Assembly (NCBI RefSeq): GCF_013003915.1
Contig: NZ_JABAIV010000001.1
Coordinates: 1 to 64,000, forward strand
From: Telluria aromaticivorans
GTDB lineage: Bacteria; Pseudomonadota; Gammaproteobacteria; Burkholderiales; Burkholderiaceae_D
Direction: 5' to 3'
Length of the DNA: 64,000 nt
Shown here in pieces: positions 8,631-17,999 of the stretch. The notes beneath the pieces were generated by a model. The model worked only from the letters and a program-made list of their open reading frames with translations. It was not told the origin of the DNA and did no database searches. The position numbers and the translations under genes were made by a program. The first letter of the stretch is position 1. Every line of letters begins with the position of its first letter.

Positions 8631-9652
8631 CGCTTTATCCTTGGCAGGGCGCCGCCTGGACCCAGCTGCAGGCGATGCGCGCGCGCCTGCCGCATGCGAT
8701 CCTGTTTCACGGCCCGGCCGGCGTCGGCAAGGCCGATTTCCTGGAAACCTTTGCGCAATCGCTGCTGTGCGAGAACGTCCGCCCGGACGGCCACGCCTGC
8801 GAAGCCTGCGCTTCGTGCGGCTGGTTCGTCCAGAACAACCATCCGGATTACCGCCGCGTGCGGCCGGAAGCGCTGGAAGACGAGCCGACGGGCGATGCCG
8901 AGGAAGGCGCCGAACCTGCCGGCAAATCCAAATCGGCCAAGGCGCCCTCGAAAGAGATCAAGATCGAGCAGATCCGGGCTCTCAGCGATTTCATGAACAT
9001 TTCGACCCACCGCCAGGGCCTGCGCGTGGTCGTCTTGTATCCGGCCGAGGCGCTGAACATGCCGGCCTCGAACGCGCTGCTCAAGACGCTGGAAGAGCCG
9101 CCGCCGGGCACCGTATTTTTGCTGGCATCGAACAGCCTGGACCGCCTGCTGCCGACCATCCTGTCGCGCTGCCGCAAATTCGCGCTGCCGATGCCCTCCC
9201 ACCCCGAAGCGCTGGCCTGGCTGTCGGCCCAGGGCGTGCTTGATGCCGACAGCTGGCTGCGCGAGCAGGGCGGGGCGCCGCTGGCGGCACTCAGGGAGTC
9301 CGAAGGCGGCAGCCGCGACGACCTGGAAGCGCTGCTGGGTTTCCTGGCGAATCCGGCTGTGGACGGGGCACTGCGGGTGGCCGAGAAGCTGTCGAAGTCG
9401 CCTTTGTCGTCGCTGGTCGCGTGGCAGCAGCGCTGGCTGTACGACCTGATGTCGGTCAAGCTCGCCGGCAAGATCCGCTATTATCCGCGCTACGAGAAGC
9501 AACTTGCGAGCCTGGCTGGGCGGGTGCACACTGCCAGCTTGAACCGGGCGATCAAGTCGGCCAACGAGCGCCGCGCCGTGGCCGACCATCCCCTGTCGGC
9601 GAAATTGTTTGTCGAAGATATGTTGCTTGAGTACACTTCGTGCTGCGCATGA
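8627..9652 (+). CDS. holB: DNA polymerase III subunit delta'
   Basis: A 341-residue clamp-loader subunit. The degenerate P-loop GPAGVGKA near residue 25 lacks the final S/T, as expected for the non-hydrolysing delta' subunit. A zinc module with four cysteines (around residues 45-64, ending CEACASCGW) and the ILSRCRKF motif (SRC, about residue 182) are present. An acidic and lysine-rich insert lies at about residues 85-105. The start codon is GTG inside the end of tmk. Confidence 0.94.
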   Translation: MTLYPWQGAAWTQLQAMRARLPHAILFHGPAGVGKADFLETFAQSLLCENVRPDGHACEACASCGWFVQNNHPDYRRVRPEALEDEPTGDAEEGAEPAGKSKSAKAPSKEIKIEQIRALSDFMNISTHRQGLRVVVLYPAEALNMPASNALLKTLEEPPPGTVFLLASNSLDRLLPTILSRCRKFALPMPSHPEALAWLSAQGVLDADSWLREQGGAPLAALRESEGGSRDDLEALLGFLANPAVDGALRVAEKLSKSPLSSLVAWQQRWLYDLMSVKLAGKIRYYPRYEKQLASLAGRVHTASLNRAIKSANERRAVADHPLSAKLFVEDMLLEYTSCCA

Positions 9653-9662
9653 AAGGACATCG

Positions 9663-10040
9663 ATGACCGCCACGCCCCCAGAGCCGAGCGCCCCGCAAGC
9701 GCCGCGGCCGTCCGTGCTGTCGCTGGCGATCAAGGAAAAGGCGGCGCTTTACGCTGCCTACATGCCCTTCCTGAAGCATGGCGGCATGTTCGTGCCGACC
9801 AACAAGCCCTACAAGATCGGCGACGAGATCTACCTGATCCTGGCGCTGATGGACGACCCGAACAAATACCCGATCGCCGGCAAGGTAGCCTGGATCACCC
9901 CGGCGGGCGCGAACAACAACAAGGCGCAGGGCATCGGCGTGCATTTCCCGGACGACGAAGCCGGCCAGCGCGCCAAGCTTCGCATCGAAGAGATCCTCGG
10001 CGCTGCGCTGCGCTCGGCGCGCGCCACCCATACCCTGTAA
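9663..10040 (+). CDS. pilZ: PilZ domain protein (type IV pilus type)
   Basis: A 125-residue cytoplasmic protein. After a proline-rich head, LSLAIKEKAALYAAYMPF and the GGMFVPT segment match the PilZ protein needed for type IV pilus assembly. The c-di-GMP-binding RxxxR motif is absent, as is usual in this non-binding branch. AAAGGA 8 bases before the ATG supports the start. It directly follows holB, as in pseudomonads and burkholderias. Confidence 0.88.
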   Translation: MTATPPEPSAPQAPRPSVLSLAIKEKAALYAAYMPFLKHGGMFVPTNKPYKIGDEIYLILALMDDPNKYPIAGKVAWITPAGANNNKAQGIGVHFPDDEAGQRAKLRIEEILGAALRSARATHTL

Positions 10041-10099
10041 TCAATTTGCGCTAATCTATTGCTCAGTTAGATTAGCTGCGCTTAACTCATCTGCCTTCT

Positions 10100-10618
10100 A
10101 TGCCGTCCTACGTCCACCGCCTGGCCACCCGCGCCGACCTGCCGCTCATCGTCGACATCTACAACTCGACCGTCGCCTCGCGCGAAGTCACTGCCGACAC
10201 CGAGCCGGTGACCGTGCAATCGCGCGAGGGGTGGTTCGCCGACCATACGCCGGAACGGCGGCCGCTGTGGGTGATCCATGCGGCCGACGACGGGCGCGAG
10301 CAGCCGGAAGTGCTGGGCTGGCTGTCCTATTCGAATTTCTACGGCCGCCCGGCCTATTCGGGCACCGCCGAGCTGTCGATCTATATCGCGGAGAGCGCAC
10401 GCGGCAAGGGGATCGGGCGCTACTGCCTGGAACAGGCGATCGCGTTCGCGCCAAACGTGAACGTGCACACGCTGCTGGGCTTCATCTTCGGCCACAACGC
10501 CGCCAGCCTGGCCCTGTTCGACAAGTACGGCTTCGAGAAGTGGGCGCACTTCCCGCGCGTGGCGAATCTGGACGGGATCGAGCGTGACCTGATTATCCTG
10601 GGCAAGCGCGTCGCCTGA
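10100..10618 (+). CDS. GNAT N-acetyltransferase (phosphinothricin acetyltransferase-like)
   Basis: A 172-residue protein with the GNAT acetyl-CoA loop RGKGIGRYCLE (about residues 101-111) and a C-terminal GHNAASLALFDKYGFE segment typical of the Pat/Bar branch, which N-acetylates amino-group-bearing small molecules. Upstream lies a 59-base gap with an imperfect palindrome (10048-10081). Substrate unknown. Confidence 0.87.
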   Translation: MPSYVHRLATRADLPLIVDIYNSTVASREVTADTEPVTVQSREGWFADHTPERRPLWVIHAADDGREQPEVLGWLSYSNFYGRPAYSGTAELSIYIAESARGKGIGRYCLEQAIAFAPNVNVHTLLGFIFGHNAASLALFDKYGFEKWAHFPRVANLDGIERDLIILGKRVA

Positions 10619-10667
10619 GGCTTGGGGGAGGCACCGGGCCCCTTCAAGCCTCGGGTACAATATTGGC

Positions 10668-11450
10668 ATGTTTATCGATTCCCACTGCCACATCAATTTC
10701 CCGGAGCTTGCCGTCCGGATGCCCGAAATCCTGGCCAAGATGGCCGAGAACCAGGTGACGCATGCGCTGTGCGTGTCCGTCGACCTGCCGGACTTCCCCC
10801 AGGTGCTCGCGTTGGCCGAACAATACCCGCATATTTACGCCTCGGTCGGCGTCCATCCCGACTACGAAGACACGCCCGAACCGACCGTGCAGCAATTGGT
10901 CGAGCTGTCGAACCACCCGAAGATCATCGCCATCGGCGAGACCGGCCTCGATTACTACCGCCTCGAAGGCGACCTGGAATGGCAGCGCGAGCGCTTCCGC
11001 ACCCATATCCGCGCCTCGCGCGAGACAGGCAAACCGCTGATCATCCACACCCGCGCCGCAAGCAGCGATACCATCCGCATCATGAAGGAAGAGGGCGCCG
11101 GCCTTGATGCGGGCGGTGTCGCCGGCGTCATGCACTGCTTCACCGAGTCGCTCGAGGTGGCGCAGGCGGCGATGGAGCAGGGCTTCTATATTTCGTTCTC
11201 GGGCATCGTCACCTTCAAGAGCGCCAAAGAGCTGCAGGAAGTGGCGAAGGCCGTGCCGCTCGAGCGCATGCTGATCGAGACGGATTCGCCCTACCTGGCG
11301 CCGGTGCCCTTCCGCGGCCGCATGAATGAGCCGGGCTATGTCGCCCACGTCGGCGAATACATCGCCACCCTCAAGGGCGTGTCGCTGCGCGACGTGGCGG
11401 CCCAGACCAGCGAGAATTTCTTCAAGCTGTTCAGCACGGCAAAGGCCTGA
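10668..11450 (+). CDS. TatD family metal-dependent hydrolase (YcfH-like)
   Basis: A 260-residue TIM-barrel hydrolase. Metal ligands are visible in DSHCHI at residues 4-9, [19 protein letters not shown] and ETDSPYLAP. The family are 3'-5' nucleases or esterases; YcfH is encoded close to holB in many bacteria, as here. It ends 3 bases before the ankyrin gene. Confidence 0.92.
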   Translation: MFIDSHCHINFPELAVRMPEILAKMAENQVTHALCVSVDLPDFPQVLALAEQYPHIYASVGVHPDYEDTPEPTVQQLVELSNHPKIIAIGETGLDYYRLEGDLEWQRERFRTHIRASRETGKPLIIHTRAASSDTIRIMKEEGAGLDAGGVAGVMHCFTESLEVAQAAMEQGFYISFSGIVTFKSAKELQEVAKAVPLERMLIETDSPYLAPVPFRGRMNEPGYVAHVGEYIATLKGVSLRDVAAQTSENFFKLFSTAKA

Positions 11451-11453
11451 ACC

Positions 11454-12119
11454 ATGCCCATGGCCCGCTACCCGTTTCTGCGCAACTGCCTGGTCGCCGC
11501 TTCCCTGTGGAGCACGATGGCGGTGGCGGCCACGCCGGCCCAGGTGGCCGCCTTCTTTCGCGCAGTCCAGCTCGACGACGTGAAGAAGGTTGAACAGCTG
11601 GTCGGGCGCGAGGTCAATGCCAATGAGATCAACCCGGTCGGCGGCGAGCCGGCCCTGGTGATCGCGGTGCGCGAAGACGCGATGCGGGTGCTGAATGTAT
11701 TGCTGGCCCATCCGGGGACCGACCTGGAGGCGAAGGCGATGAACGGTAATACCGCCTTGATGATGGCCGCATTCAAGGGCAACAAGCCGGCGGCCGTTGC
11801 GCTGCTGGCCAAGGGCGCGCAGGTGAACCGCAGCGGCTGGACTGCACTGCACTATGCGGCCGCCAGCGGCGACGGCGACATTGCGCGCATGCTCATCGAG
11901 CGCAAGGCCAGGCTGGACGCCCTGTCACCACGGGAAAGCGGCGCCTATACGCCGCTGATGATGGCCGCGCGCGAAGGCAAGGCGGAAGCGGCGATGCTGC
12001 TGCTCGGGCAGGGCGCCAATCCCCGCCTGGAGAACACCGAGGGGCTCACCGCAGCCCGGATCGCCGAACGGGCCGGCCACACCGACCTCGCCGCCGCCAT
12101 CAGCGCCTTCAAACGGTAG
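11454..12119 (+). CDS. Exported ankyrin-repeat protein
   Basis: A 221-residue protein with a signal peptide (residues 1-25, cut after VAVAA) and five ankyrin-type repeats from about residue 45 onward, for example [24 protein letters not shown] and [11 protein letters not shown]. It would act in the periplasm as a binding scaffold. It is almost fused to the TatD gene (3-base gap). No enzymatic domain is visible. Confidence 0.88.
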   Translation: MPMARYPFLRNCLVAASLWSTMAVAATPAQVAAFFRAVQLDDVKKVEQLVGREVNANEINPVGGEPALVIAVREDAMRVLNVLLAHPGTDLEAKAMNGNTALMMAAFKGNKPAAVALLAKGAQVNRSGWTALHYAAASGDGDIARMLIERKARLDALSPRESGAYTPLMMAAREGKAEAAMLLLGQGANPRLENTEGLTAARIAERAGHTDLAAAISAFKR

Positions 12120-12253
12120 TCGTTTAGCATTGCCGCGCGGAACTAAGCGGTAAACACCCCGCAGCTCGGCCAATCGACGCCGTGCTTCCTTGTCCATAAT
12201 GGCTTCACCGTACAAGCCGTACATCGAAGAAGTACAAGGGCAAAGGAACCACC

Positions 12254-13168
12254 ATGCTGAACGAACGCGAAATCGAAAGCTGCTACCTGGGGCAGTTCAT
12301 TCCAGTCCATTACCATCACAATATGCTGATGGACCAGAACCGGATGCACAGTTTCAAGTCCGCGATCCACTATGCCGTCAAACCGGGCGCGAAAGTGCTG
12401 GAACTGGGCGGCGGCACGGGCGTGCTGTCCTTCTTCGCGGCCCAGGCGGCGAGCAAGGTTTATTGCGTCGAGTTCAATCCCGACATGGTGAAGGAAGCCC
12501 GTAAATTCCTGGCGATCAACCAGAATGGCCACAAGGTCGAGGTCATTCACGCCGACGCCTTCGACTACCTGCCGCCGGAGCCGGTCGACGTTGTGATCTG
12601 CGAGATGATCCATGTCGCCATGCTGCGCGAAAAGCAGGTCGAGGTCATCGAATCGTTCAAGCGCCGCTACCTGGCCAAGTTCGGCGGGCCGCTGCCGGTG
12701 TTCCTGCCGGAAGCCGTGATCATGGCGGCCCAGCCGGTCGAGCAGGAATACGATTTCGAAGGCTTCCATGCGCCCATCGTGCAATTCCAGGAAACCAATG
12801 TGATCTATCCGGGCACGGTCGAACTGGCCCAGCCGGCGGTCTACAGCCTGATCGACTTCAGCCAGCCGGTCGACAGCGTGTTCGCCTGGGAAGGCGCAGT
12901 GGTGGTGGAAAAGAGCGGCACCTTCAATGCGATGCGCTTCATCACCAAGAACGTGCTGGCGATCGTGCCGGAAGAATCGAACACAATCGACTGGCTCAAC
13001 CACTACATGACGCTGCCGCTGGGCCAGCCGGTGAAGGTCGCTGCGGGCGACATGCTGCACATCGCCTTCCAGTACCGCGCCGGCGGGTCGATCCCGTCGC
13101 TGCAGGCGTCGCTGCGCGCCCAGGTGATCAACCAGCGCATCACGGAACAGGTTCCGGCCTTCGCCTGA
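12254..13168 (+). CDS. SAM-dependent methyltransferase resembling protein arginine methyltransferases
   Basis: A 304-residue class I methyltransferase. Motif I is VLELGGGTGVLSFFAA (about residues 50-65) and post-I is VYCVEFNP. Unlike common small-molecule methyltransferases it continues with a glutamate-bearing CEMIHVAML segment, a beta-rich C-terminal half, and NTIDWLNHYMTLPLGQP followed by VKVAAGDML, which recall the double-E loop and THW loop of PRMTs. The start has a weak RBS (AAAGGAACCACC). It stands alone, so its protein substrate, if any, is unknown. Confidence 0.8.
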   Translation: MLNEREIESCYLGQFIPVHYHHNMLMDQNRMHSFKSAIHYAVKPGAKVLELGGGTGVLSFFAAQAASKVYCVEFNPDMVKEARKFLAINQNGHKVEVIHADAFDYLPPEPVDVVICEMIHVAMLREKQVEVIESFKRRYLAKFGGPLPVFLPEAVIMAAQPVEQEYDFEGFHAPIVQFQETNVIYPGTVELAQPAVYSLIDFSQPVDSVFAWEGAVVVEKSGTFNAMRFITKNVLAIVPEESNTIDWLNHYMTLPLGQPVKVAAGDMLHIAFQYRAGGSIPSLQASLRAQVINQRITEQVPAFA

Positions 13169-13372
13169 CCGTTCGCCTGAGTTGTTGCATGTCCGCCCCC
13201 GGCCGCGGGGGCGGCCCGCACGAGGGGCCGGCCGGCGGGGGCGCCGCCCCGCCCAACTGCCGTTTTCCTCCATCTGCCCCGCCATTTGCCCCGTCCGTCG
13301 CAGATCGTTTGTCCCGCCCAGCCCGACCACCTAGAGTTCTCCTGCGCCGTCAACTTCAAAGGAGCGAGAAGA

Positions 13373-13573
13373 ATGCTGGGTTTCCTGCTATGGTTGGTCC
13401 TGCTGTTCCTGTGCTGGCCCATTGCGCTGCTGGCCCTGGTGCTGTACCCGCTGGTCTGGCTGCTGTTGCTGCCGTTCCGGCTGCTTGGCGTGGGTGTCGA
13501 GGCGGTGTTCGAACTGCTGCGCGCCATCGTCATGCTGCCGGCACGCATCCTCGGCGCGTCGCCCGGGCGCTGA
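13373..13573 (+). CDS. Small membrane protein of unknown function
   Basis: A 66-residue, strongly hydrophobic protein: MLGFLLWLVLLFLCWPIAL and a second helix LYPLVWLLLLPFRLL, then a short amphipathic tail. AAAGGAGCGA upstream of the ATG at 13373 supports this start rather than the longer frame. It would lie in the inner membrane. I recognise no named family. Confidence 0.7.
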   Translation: MLGFLLWLVLLFLCWPIALLALVLYPLVWLLLLPFRLLGVGVEAVFELLRAIVMLPARILGASPGR

Positions 13574-13679
13574 CACCGGCTGAGTGTGGGTCAATTAACA
13601 GACGACAGCGTTTCAACCTTCTACTGTGGTTCTGCCTGCTTTCATCGGGAAAGCGGGCTTTGACTTTGAGGAAACGACT

Positions 13680-13907
13680 ATGCGCCTGGATATTTACCGT
13701 AGAGCAGAAACTGACGGCAAGCTGTCCTATCTGGCAGTACCGGAAGCACGCAACATCCCTGAGGAAGCGACCAACACGGACTGGGAAATCGAAGTCCGGG
13801 CCATCGAGGTCGACGACGGCGCCGAGCAGCTGCCGGACTACGACATCGAGAACGTCACCGGCCAGATCGACGAAAAGGGGTATGCGATCACCTCGGTCCA
13901 GCACTGA
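13680..13907 (+). CDS. Short conserved protein, DUF6139-like
   Basis: A 75-residue acidic protein starting MRLDIYRRAETDGKLSYLAV and containing EATNTDWE. This is the pattern of a short burkholderial family (I believe DUF6139) with no known role. GAGGAA precedes the ATG at 13680; the longer frame from 13626 is probably not translated. No signal peptide or membrane segment. Confidence 0.72.
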   Translation: MRLDIYRRAETDGKLSYLAVPEARNIPEEATNTDWEIEVRAIEVDDGAEQLPDYDIENVTGQIDEKGYAITSVQH

Positions 13908-14107
13908 GTTTCCCCGGCCCGGTTCCAGACCGGGCTCCGCGCCGGCGCCCTGCACGCAGTTCCGGGGATTCAGCTCGCATTGCTGCTCACGTTGCCGGCG
14001 CAACATAGCCCCATGTCTAACGCCCACCTCCGGCGGCTGACTGTCGGTTATGGTATCCTGCGTCCCTTTGAAGCTGCCAGCCACCGTGCGCTGGGACGGA
14101 GGACGCA

Positions 14108-15007
14108 ATGAAATGGGTAGTGGTTGGCTTTTATTTCCTATCGATCCTGCATATCCATTTCCGCGGGCGGGTGCGCCTGCCTTTCCGTCGCCAGTTGTTC
14201 GACCATTCGTCGTTCATGGCGCCGATCAACATCTTCATGCACAAGTTTTCGCGGGTGCCGAGCACGCCTTACATCCCGGTGAGCGCCTTCCCGGAATTGG
14301 CAAAGCTGCAGGAAAACTGGCTGGTCATCCGCGCCGAAGCCGAGCACCTGCTGGCGCTCAAGAAGATCAAGGCTGCCGAGCAAAATGACGACGCCGGCTT
14401 CAATTCCTTTTTCAAGAACGGCTGGAAGCGCTTCTACCTGAAGTGGTACGACGCCAGCCACCCCTCGGCCGAACGCCTGTGCCCGCAGACTTATGCGCTG
14501 CTGCAGTCGATCCCGACCGTGAAAGCCGCGATGTTCGCCGAGCTGCCACCGGGCGGCAAGCTGAACCCGCACCGCGATCCGTTCGCCGGCTCGATGCGCT
14601 ACCACCTGGGCCTGGCCACGCCGAACGACGACCGCTGCTTCATCGAAGTCGACGGCGAGCGTTATAGCTGGCGCGACGGCCAGGGCGTGATCTTCGACGA
14701 AACCTATATCCACTGGGCCATCAACGGCAGCGACAGCGACCGTATCATCCTGTTCTGCGACATCGAGCGCCCGATGCGCTTCAAGTGGATGGGCTCGATC
14801 AACCGCTGGTTCGGCCGCACCGTGATGACGGCCGCCGCCTCGCCCAACGAGCTAGGTGACCAGGTCGGCCTGGTCAGCAAGCTGTTCCGCATTTCCTTCT
14901 ACATGGGCCAGTACCGCCGCCGCCTGAAGGCCTGGAACAAGACCGTCTATAACCTCACCCGCATCGCACTGGTCGTCGCGCTCGGCGCCCTGATCTACTG
15001 GATCTGA
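14108..15007 (+). CDS. lpxO: Aspartyl/asparaginyl beta-hydroxylase family protein, LpxO-like
   Basis: A 299-residue Fe(II)/2-oxoglutarate dioxygenase with a membrane segment at each end (residues 2-18 and about 280-298), the topology of lipid A 2-hydroxylase LpxO. Iron ligands are seen in NPHRDPF (HxD) and in YIHWAIN; SMRYHLGL lies between. The length matches LpxO of enterics. It would hydroxylate acyl chains of lipid A at the inner membrane. A different membrane substrate cannot be excluded. It is followed by a terminator. Confidence 0.82.
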   Translation: MKWVVVGFYFLSILHIHFRGRVRLPFRRQLFDHSSFMAPINIFMHKFSRVPSTPYIPVSAFPELAKLQENWLVIRAEAEHLLALKKIKAAEQNDDAGFNSFFKNGWKRFYLKWYDASHPSAERLCPQTYALLQSIPTVKAAMFAELPPGGKLNPHRDPFAGSMRYHLGLATPNDDRCFIEVDGERYSWRDGQGVIFDETYIHWAINGSDSDRIILFCDIERPMRFKWMGSINRWFGRTVMTAAASPNELGDQVGLVSKLFRISFYMGQYRRRLKAWNKTVYNLTRIALVVALGALIYWI

Positions 15008-15025
15008 TGCCGGGTTGCAGGCAGG

Positions 15026-15054
15026 GGAAGGGGCCGCGCGAGCGGTCCTTTTTA
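15026..15054 (+). terminator. Terminator after the LpxO-like gene
   Basis: An imperfect GC-rich stem (AAGGGGCCGC against GCGGTCCTT, loop GCGA) followed by TTTTTA, 20 bases past the stop codon. Confidence 0.7.
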
Positions 15055-15150
15055 CGTCCGGGCCAGCCGCCCGTCACGAAATCCCGATTCCGACCACAAT
15101 GCCAGTTCGCGGTATTTGAACGAGGTTCATCCAACTGAGGGAGGAAGGCA

Positions 15151-15750
15151 ATGTCGAAAGTTCTGGTGCTGTACTACTCGACCTATGGTCACATCGAAAC
15201 CATGGCCAAGGCGGTCGCCGAAGGCGCACGCGCCACCGGCGCCACGGTGGACCTGAAGCGGGTGCCGGAAACGGTGCCGGAAGAGGTCGCCAAGAACGCG
15301 CATTTCAAGCTGCAGCAGGATGCGCCGGTCGCCACCCCCAACGAACTGGCCGACTACGACGCCATCATCATCGGCGCGCCGACCCGCTATGGCCGCATGC
15401 CGGGCCAGATGGCGGCCTTCCTAGACCAGACCGGCGGCCTCTGGGCGCGCGGCGCGCTCAACGGCAAGGTCGGCGGCGCCTTTACCTCCACCGCGACCCA
15501 GCACGGCGGCCAGGAAACCACGCTGTTTTCCATCATCACGAATTTGCTGCACTTCGGGATGACGGTGGTGGGGCTGCCCTACAGCTACCAGGCCCAGATG
15601 ACGCTCGACGAAATCGTCGGGGGCAGCCCTTACGGCGCCTCGACCATTGCCGGCGGCAAGGGCGAACGCCAGCCGAGCGAGCTGGAACTGGGCGGCGCAC
15701 GCCACCAGGGCGAGCTGATCGCGCGCACGGCGAACAAGCTGTTCGGCTGA
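15151..15750 (+). CDS. wrbA: NAD(P)H:quinone oxidoreductase WrbA
   Basis: A 199-residue flavodoxin-like protein. The FMN phosphate loop is [12 protein letters not shown] (residues 8-19), followed by GAPTRYGRM and [12 protein letters not shown], all diagnostic. WrbA reduces quinones by two electrons as a tetramer in the cytosol. GAGGGAGGAA precedes the ATG. The gap upstream holds a terminator, so it has its own promoter. Confidence 0.95.
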   Translation: MSKVLVLYYSTYGHIETMAKAVAEGARATGATVDLKRVPETVPEEVAKNAHFKLQQDAPVATPNELADYDAIIIGAPTRYGRMPGQMAAFLDQTGGLWARGALNGKVGGAFTSTATQHGGQETTLFSIITNLLHFGMTVVGLPYSYQAQMTLDEIVGGSPYGASTIAGGKGERQPSELELGGARHQGELIARTANKLFG

Positions 15751-15836
15751 AGCCGGCCAGCTGAACCGGGTGGCCTCCGGCGGGCCGGCGGGAAGTTTGC
15801 TATCGTTGGCGGTCCACTATCAACCCGACAAGCGCC

Positions 15837-16535
15837 ATGACCGATCTCTCTGCATTTCCCGTCAGCACCAAGTGGCGCGCCCAGCATCCGGACCGCCTCC
15901 AGCTGTATTCGCTGCCGACGCCGAACGGCGTCAAGGTCTCGATCATGCTGGAGGAAACCGGCTTGCCCTACGAGCCGCACAAGGTGAGCTTCGAGACCAA
16001 CGACCAGACCTCGCCGGCTTACCTGTCGCTCAACCCGAACAACAAGATCCCGTCCATCATCGATCCCAACGGGCCGGGAGGCAAGCCGCTCGCGCTGTTC
16101 GAGTCCGGCGCGATCCTGATCTACCTGGCCGAGAAGACCGGCAAGTTCCTGCCAGCCGATCCGGCGCTGCGCTATCAGGCGATCCAGTGGGTGATGTTCC
16201 AGATGGGCGGCATCGGCCCGATGTTCGGCCAGCTCGGCTTCTTCCACAAGTTCGCGGGCAAGGATTACGACGACAAGCGCCCGCGCGACCGCTACGTGGC
16301 CGAAACCAAGCGCCTGCTCGCCGTGCTCGAAGGGCAGCTGGCGAAGCACCGGTGGGTGGCAGGGGACGAGTACACGATCGCCGATATCGCGATCTTCCCC
16401 TGGGTGAACAACCTGGTGGGCTTCTACGACGCCGGCGAGATCGTCGGCATCAAGGATTTCCCGCAGGTGCTGGCCGCGCTGGAGGCCTTCCGCCAGCGTC
16501 CCGCCGTCATCGCCGGGCTGGCGATCCCGGCGTAA
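15837..16535 (+). CDS. Glutathione S-transferase, YfcG/Ure2p-like (Nu class)
   Basis: A 232-residue GST with an N-terminal thioredoxin fold: LYSLPTPNGVKVSIMLEE near residues 22-39 and NPNNKIPSI and ESGAILIYLAE for glutathione binding. The helical C-terminal half has ADIAIFPWV. Members of this class reduce disulfides with bound GSSG. It converges on the PEP-CTERM gene with only 13 bases between the stops and no clear hairpin. Confidence 0.9.
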   Translation: MTDLSAFPVSTKWRAQHPDRLQLYSLPTPNGVKVSIMLEETGLPYEPHKVSFETNDQTSPAYLSLNPNNKIPSIIDPNGPGGKPLALFESGAILIYLAEKTGKFLPADPALRYQAIQWVMFQMGGIGPMFGQLGFFHKFAGKDYDDKRPRDRYVAETKRLLAVLEGQLAKHRWVAGDEYTIADIAIFPWVNNLVGFYDAGEIVGIKDFPQVLAALEAFRQRPAVIAGLAIPA

Positions 16536-16548
16536 GCGGGTCTGCCGT

Positions 16549-17790
16549 TCAGCGTCGACGGCGGCGCAGCAGCGCCATGCCCGCCAGCGCCGCGCCGATC
16601 AGCCAGACAGAGGCTGGCTCCGGCACCTCTGCGGTGTCCGGCTTTTCCTCGCCGGTGCCGGCAGGCGGTGCGGGTGGCAGCAGGGTCGGCTCGGGGATGA
16701 AAGGGCCGGGCTTCGGTCCGGCTTCCCCGGGAAGGGGCGCCAAGGGCCTGCCTTCGGTCCCGCCACCAGCCGGGGGCTGATTGGCCGTGACCGGCGGCGT
16801 GGCAGGCACCGGCAGCGTGTTGCCCTTGCCGCCGTCCGTCGTGCCCGTGCTCGGGTCGGTGGCTACGGGAAGCGGTGTTACGCCCGGCAGGGCGCCGGTC
16901 ACATCGGCAGGCTTGGTGTCCTTAGGCGTCTCCGGCGACACTTCCAGCGTCGGCGGGGGCGACCCCGGCTTGACGGGCGCCGTCGCGCCGGAACGCGGGA
17001 TCGATTCCAGGCTGCTCGACGAACCGAACTGCGACAGGGCCGTGTTCTCCATGCCGGCCCTGCTTGCCACGGATGACGGCATTGCGGAAGCTTCGGCGAT
17101 CCGTCCGCCGCCACCGTAGCTGGACAACGGCGCCTGCATGCCGCGCCCGGTATGGCGCGGGATGGCGCCGTTGACCAGCTCGAATGCCGCATCGTCCTTG
17201 TCGCCTGCCAGGCCATAGGCTTCTTCGTCGACCACCGAATCGAGCACCTCGGCGCTCGGCTCCTGCGCTTCGACCGGAAATTGGGCGACGTCAGAGATCC
17301 GGTTGGCGCAGCGCGCGCGCATTTCATTGCTGCCGTCGGATAGCAGCGTTTCGCCTTCCGCCAGCATGACTTTCTTTGCCGTCCAGTACACCTTGTCGCC
17401 CTTGCGGTAGGACACGTGCACCGCGCGTGGCTTGCTGACGGTGACGGGGTGCGCCTTGTCGACATTGAAGGTGGCGTAGTGTTCGGCGACCACCTTGTCG
17501 GTACGGATGATGCGCTTCAATTCGGCCTGGCCGGCCACGCCGCCCGGCACGATCGAATAGGGATAAATGCGCCGCGGCGCCTGGCCGGCCATGCGCTCCA
17601 ATACCGCGGGCGAGGCGAGGGCCAGCAAGGCCGGGCTGCCGGGCAGGGCAGCGGCCACCGGGTCGGGCGACCACGTCAATGCAATCCCAAGCGTACATCC
17701 GGCCAGGCCGAGCATTACCGCTGCCGCGGCGCGCTTTTGCAAGCGAGCGCGTTTCACGAGGCGGCGGGTGTACGGGTAGCAGCGATTCAT
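16549..17790 (-). CDS. PEP-CTERM sorted surface or exopolysaccharide-associated protein
   Basis: A 413-residue exported protein. A basic head and a hydrophobic segment (residues 20-45) form a signal peptide. Residues 75-190 make a folded part of no family I know. Residues 250-385 are proline, threonine and glycine rich. The last 23 residues are VPEPASVWLIGAALAG then MALL and five arginines: a complete PEP-CTERM sorting signal, processed by exosortase EpsH/XrtA. No exosortase gene is in the window. Confidence 0.85.
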   Translation of the reverse strand: MNRCYPYTRRLVKRARLQKRAAAAVMLGLAGCTLGIALTWSPDPVAAALPGSPALLALASPAVLERMAGQAPRRIYPYSIVPGGVAGQAELKRIIRTDKVVAEHYATFNVDKAHPVTVSKPRAVHVSYRKGDKVYWTAKKVMLAEGETLLSDGSNEMRARCANRISDVAQFPVEAQEPSAEVLDSVVDEEAYGLAGDKDDAAFELVNGAIPRHTGRGMQAPLSSYGGGGRIAEASAMPSSVASRAGMENTALSQFGSSSSLESIPRSGATAPVKPGSPPPTLEVSPETPKDTKPADVTGALPGVTPLPVATDPSTGTTDGGKGNTLPVPATPPVTANQPPAGGGTEGRPLAPLPGEAGPKPGPFIPEPTLLPPAPPAGTGEEKPDTAEVPEPASVWLIGAALAGMALLRRRRR

Positions 17791-17999
17791 GGGGAAGCAG
17801 AAGTAGGATACGTCCTACAGAGTAAACTATTTCTGATAGCAAATCTATATTCCTTTGTTGAATTCATCAGTTTCTGTTGTAAATACCATCAGGCTGTCCT
17901 TAGGCTCCTGCCGAGCACTGCGCAAGAGCCCGTGTTACTGCGCCGTGAATGCGCTACACTAGCTGCTCATGCCAATTCATCAATAGAAGGATGGGGACT

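Noticed and set aside
10048-10081. Imperfect palindrome GCGCTAATCT/AGATTAGCTGCGC as a terminator after the PilZ gene
   Set aside because: There is no U run on either strand and a bulge in the stem; could be an operator, but nothing else supports it.
11925-12224. Minus-strand frame starting MDKEARRRLAELRG
   Set aside because: The first 25 codons look plausible but it runs into the antisense of the ankyrin gene and has no RBS or known motif.
13286-13573. Longer version of the small membrane protein
   Set aside because: The added 29 residues have no RBS and poor codon bias; a strong RBS precedes the ATG at 13373.
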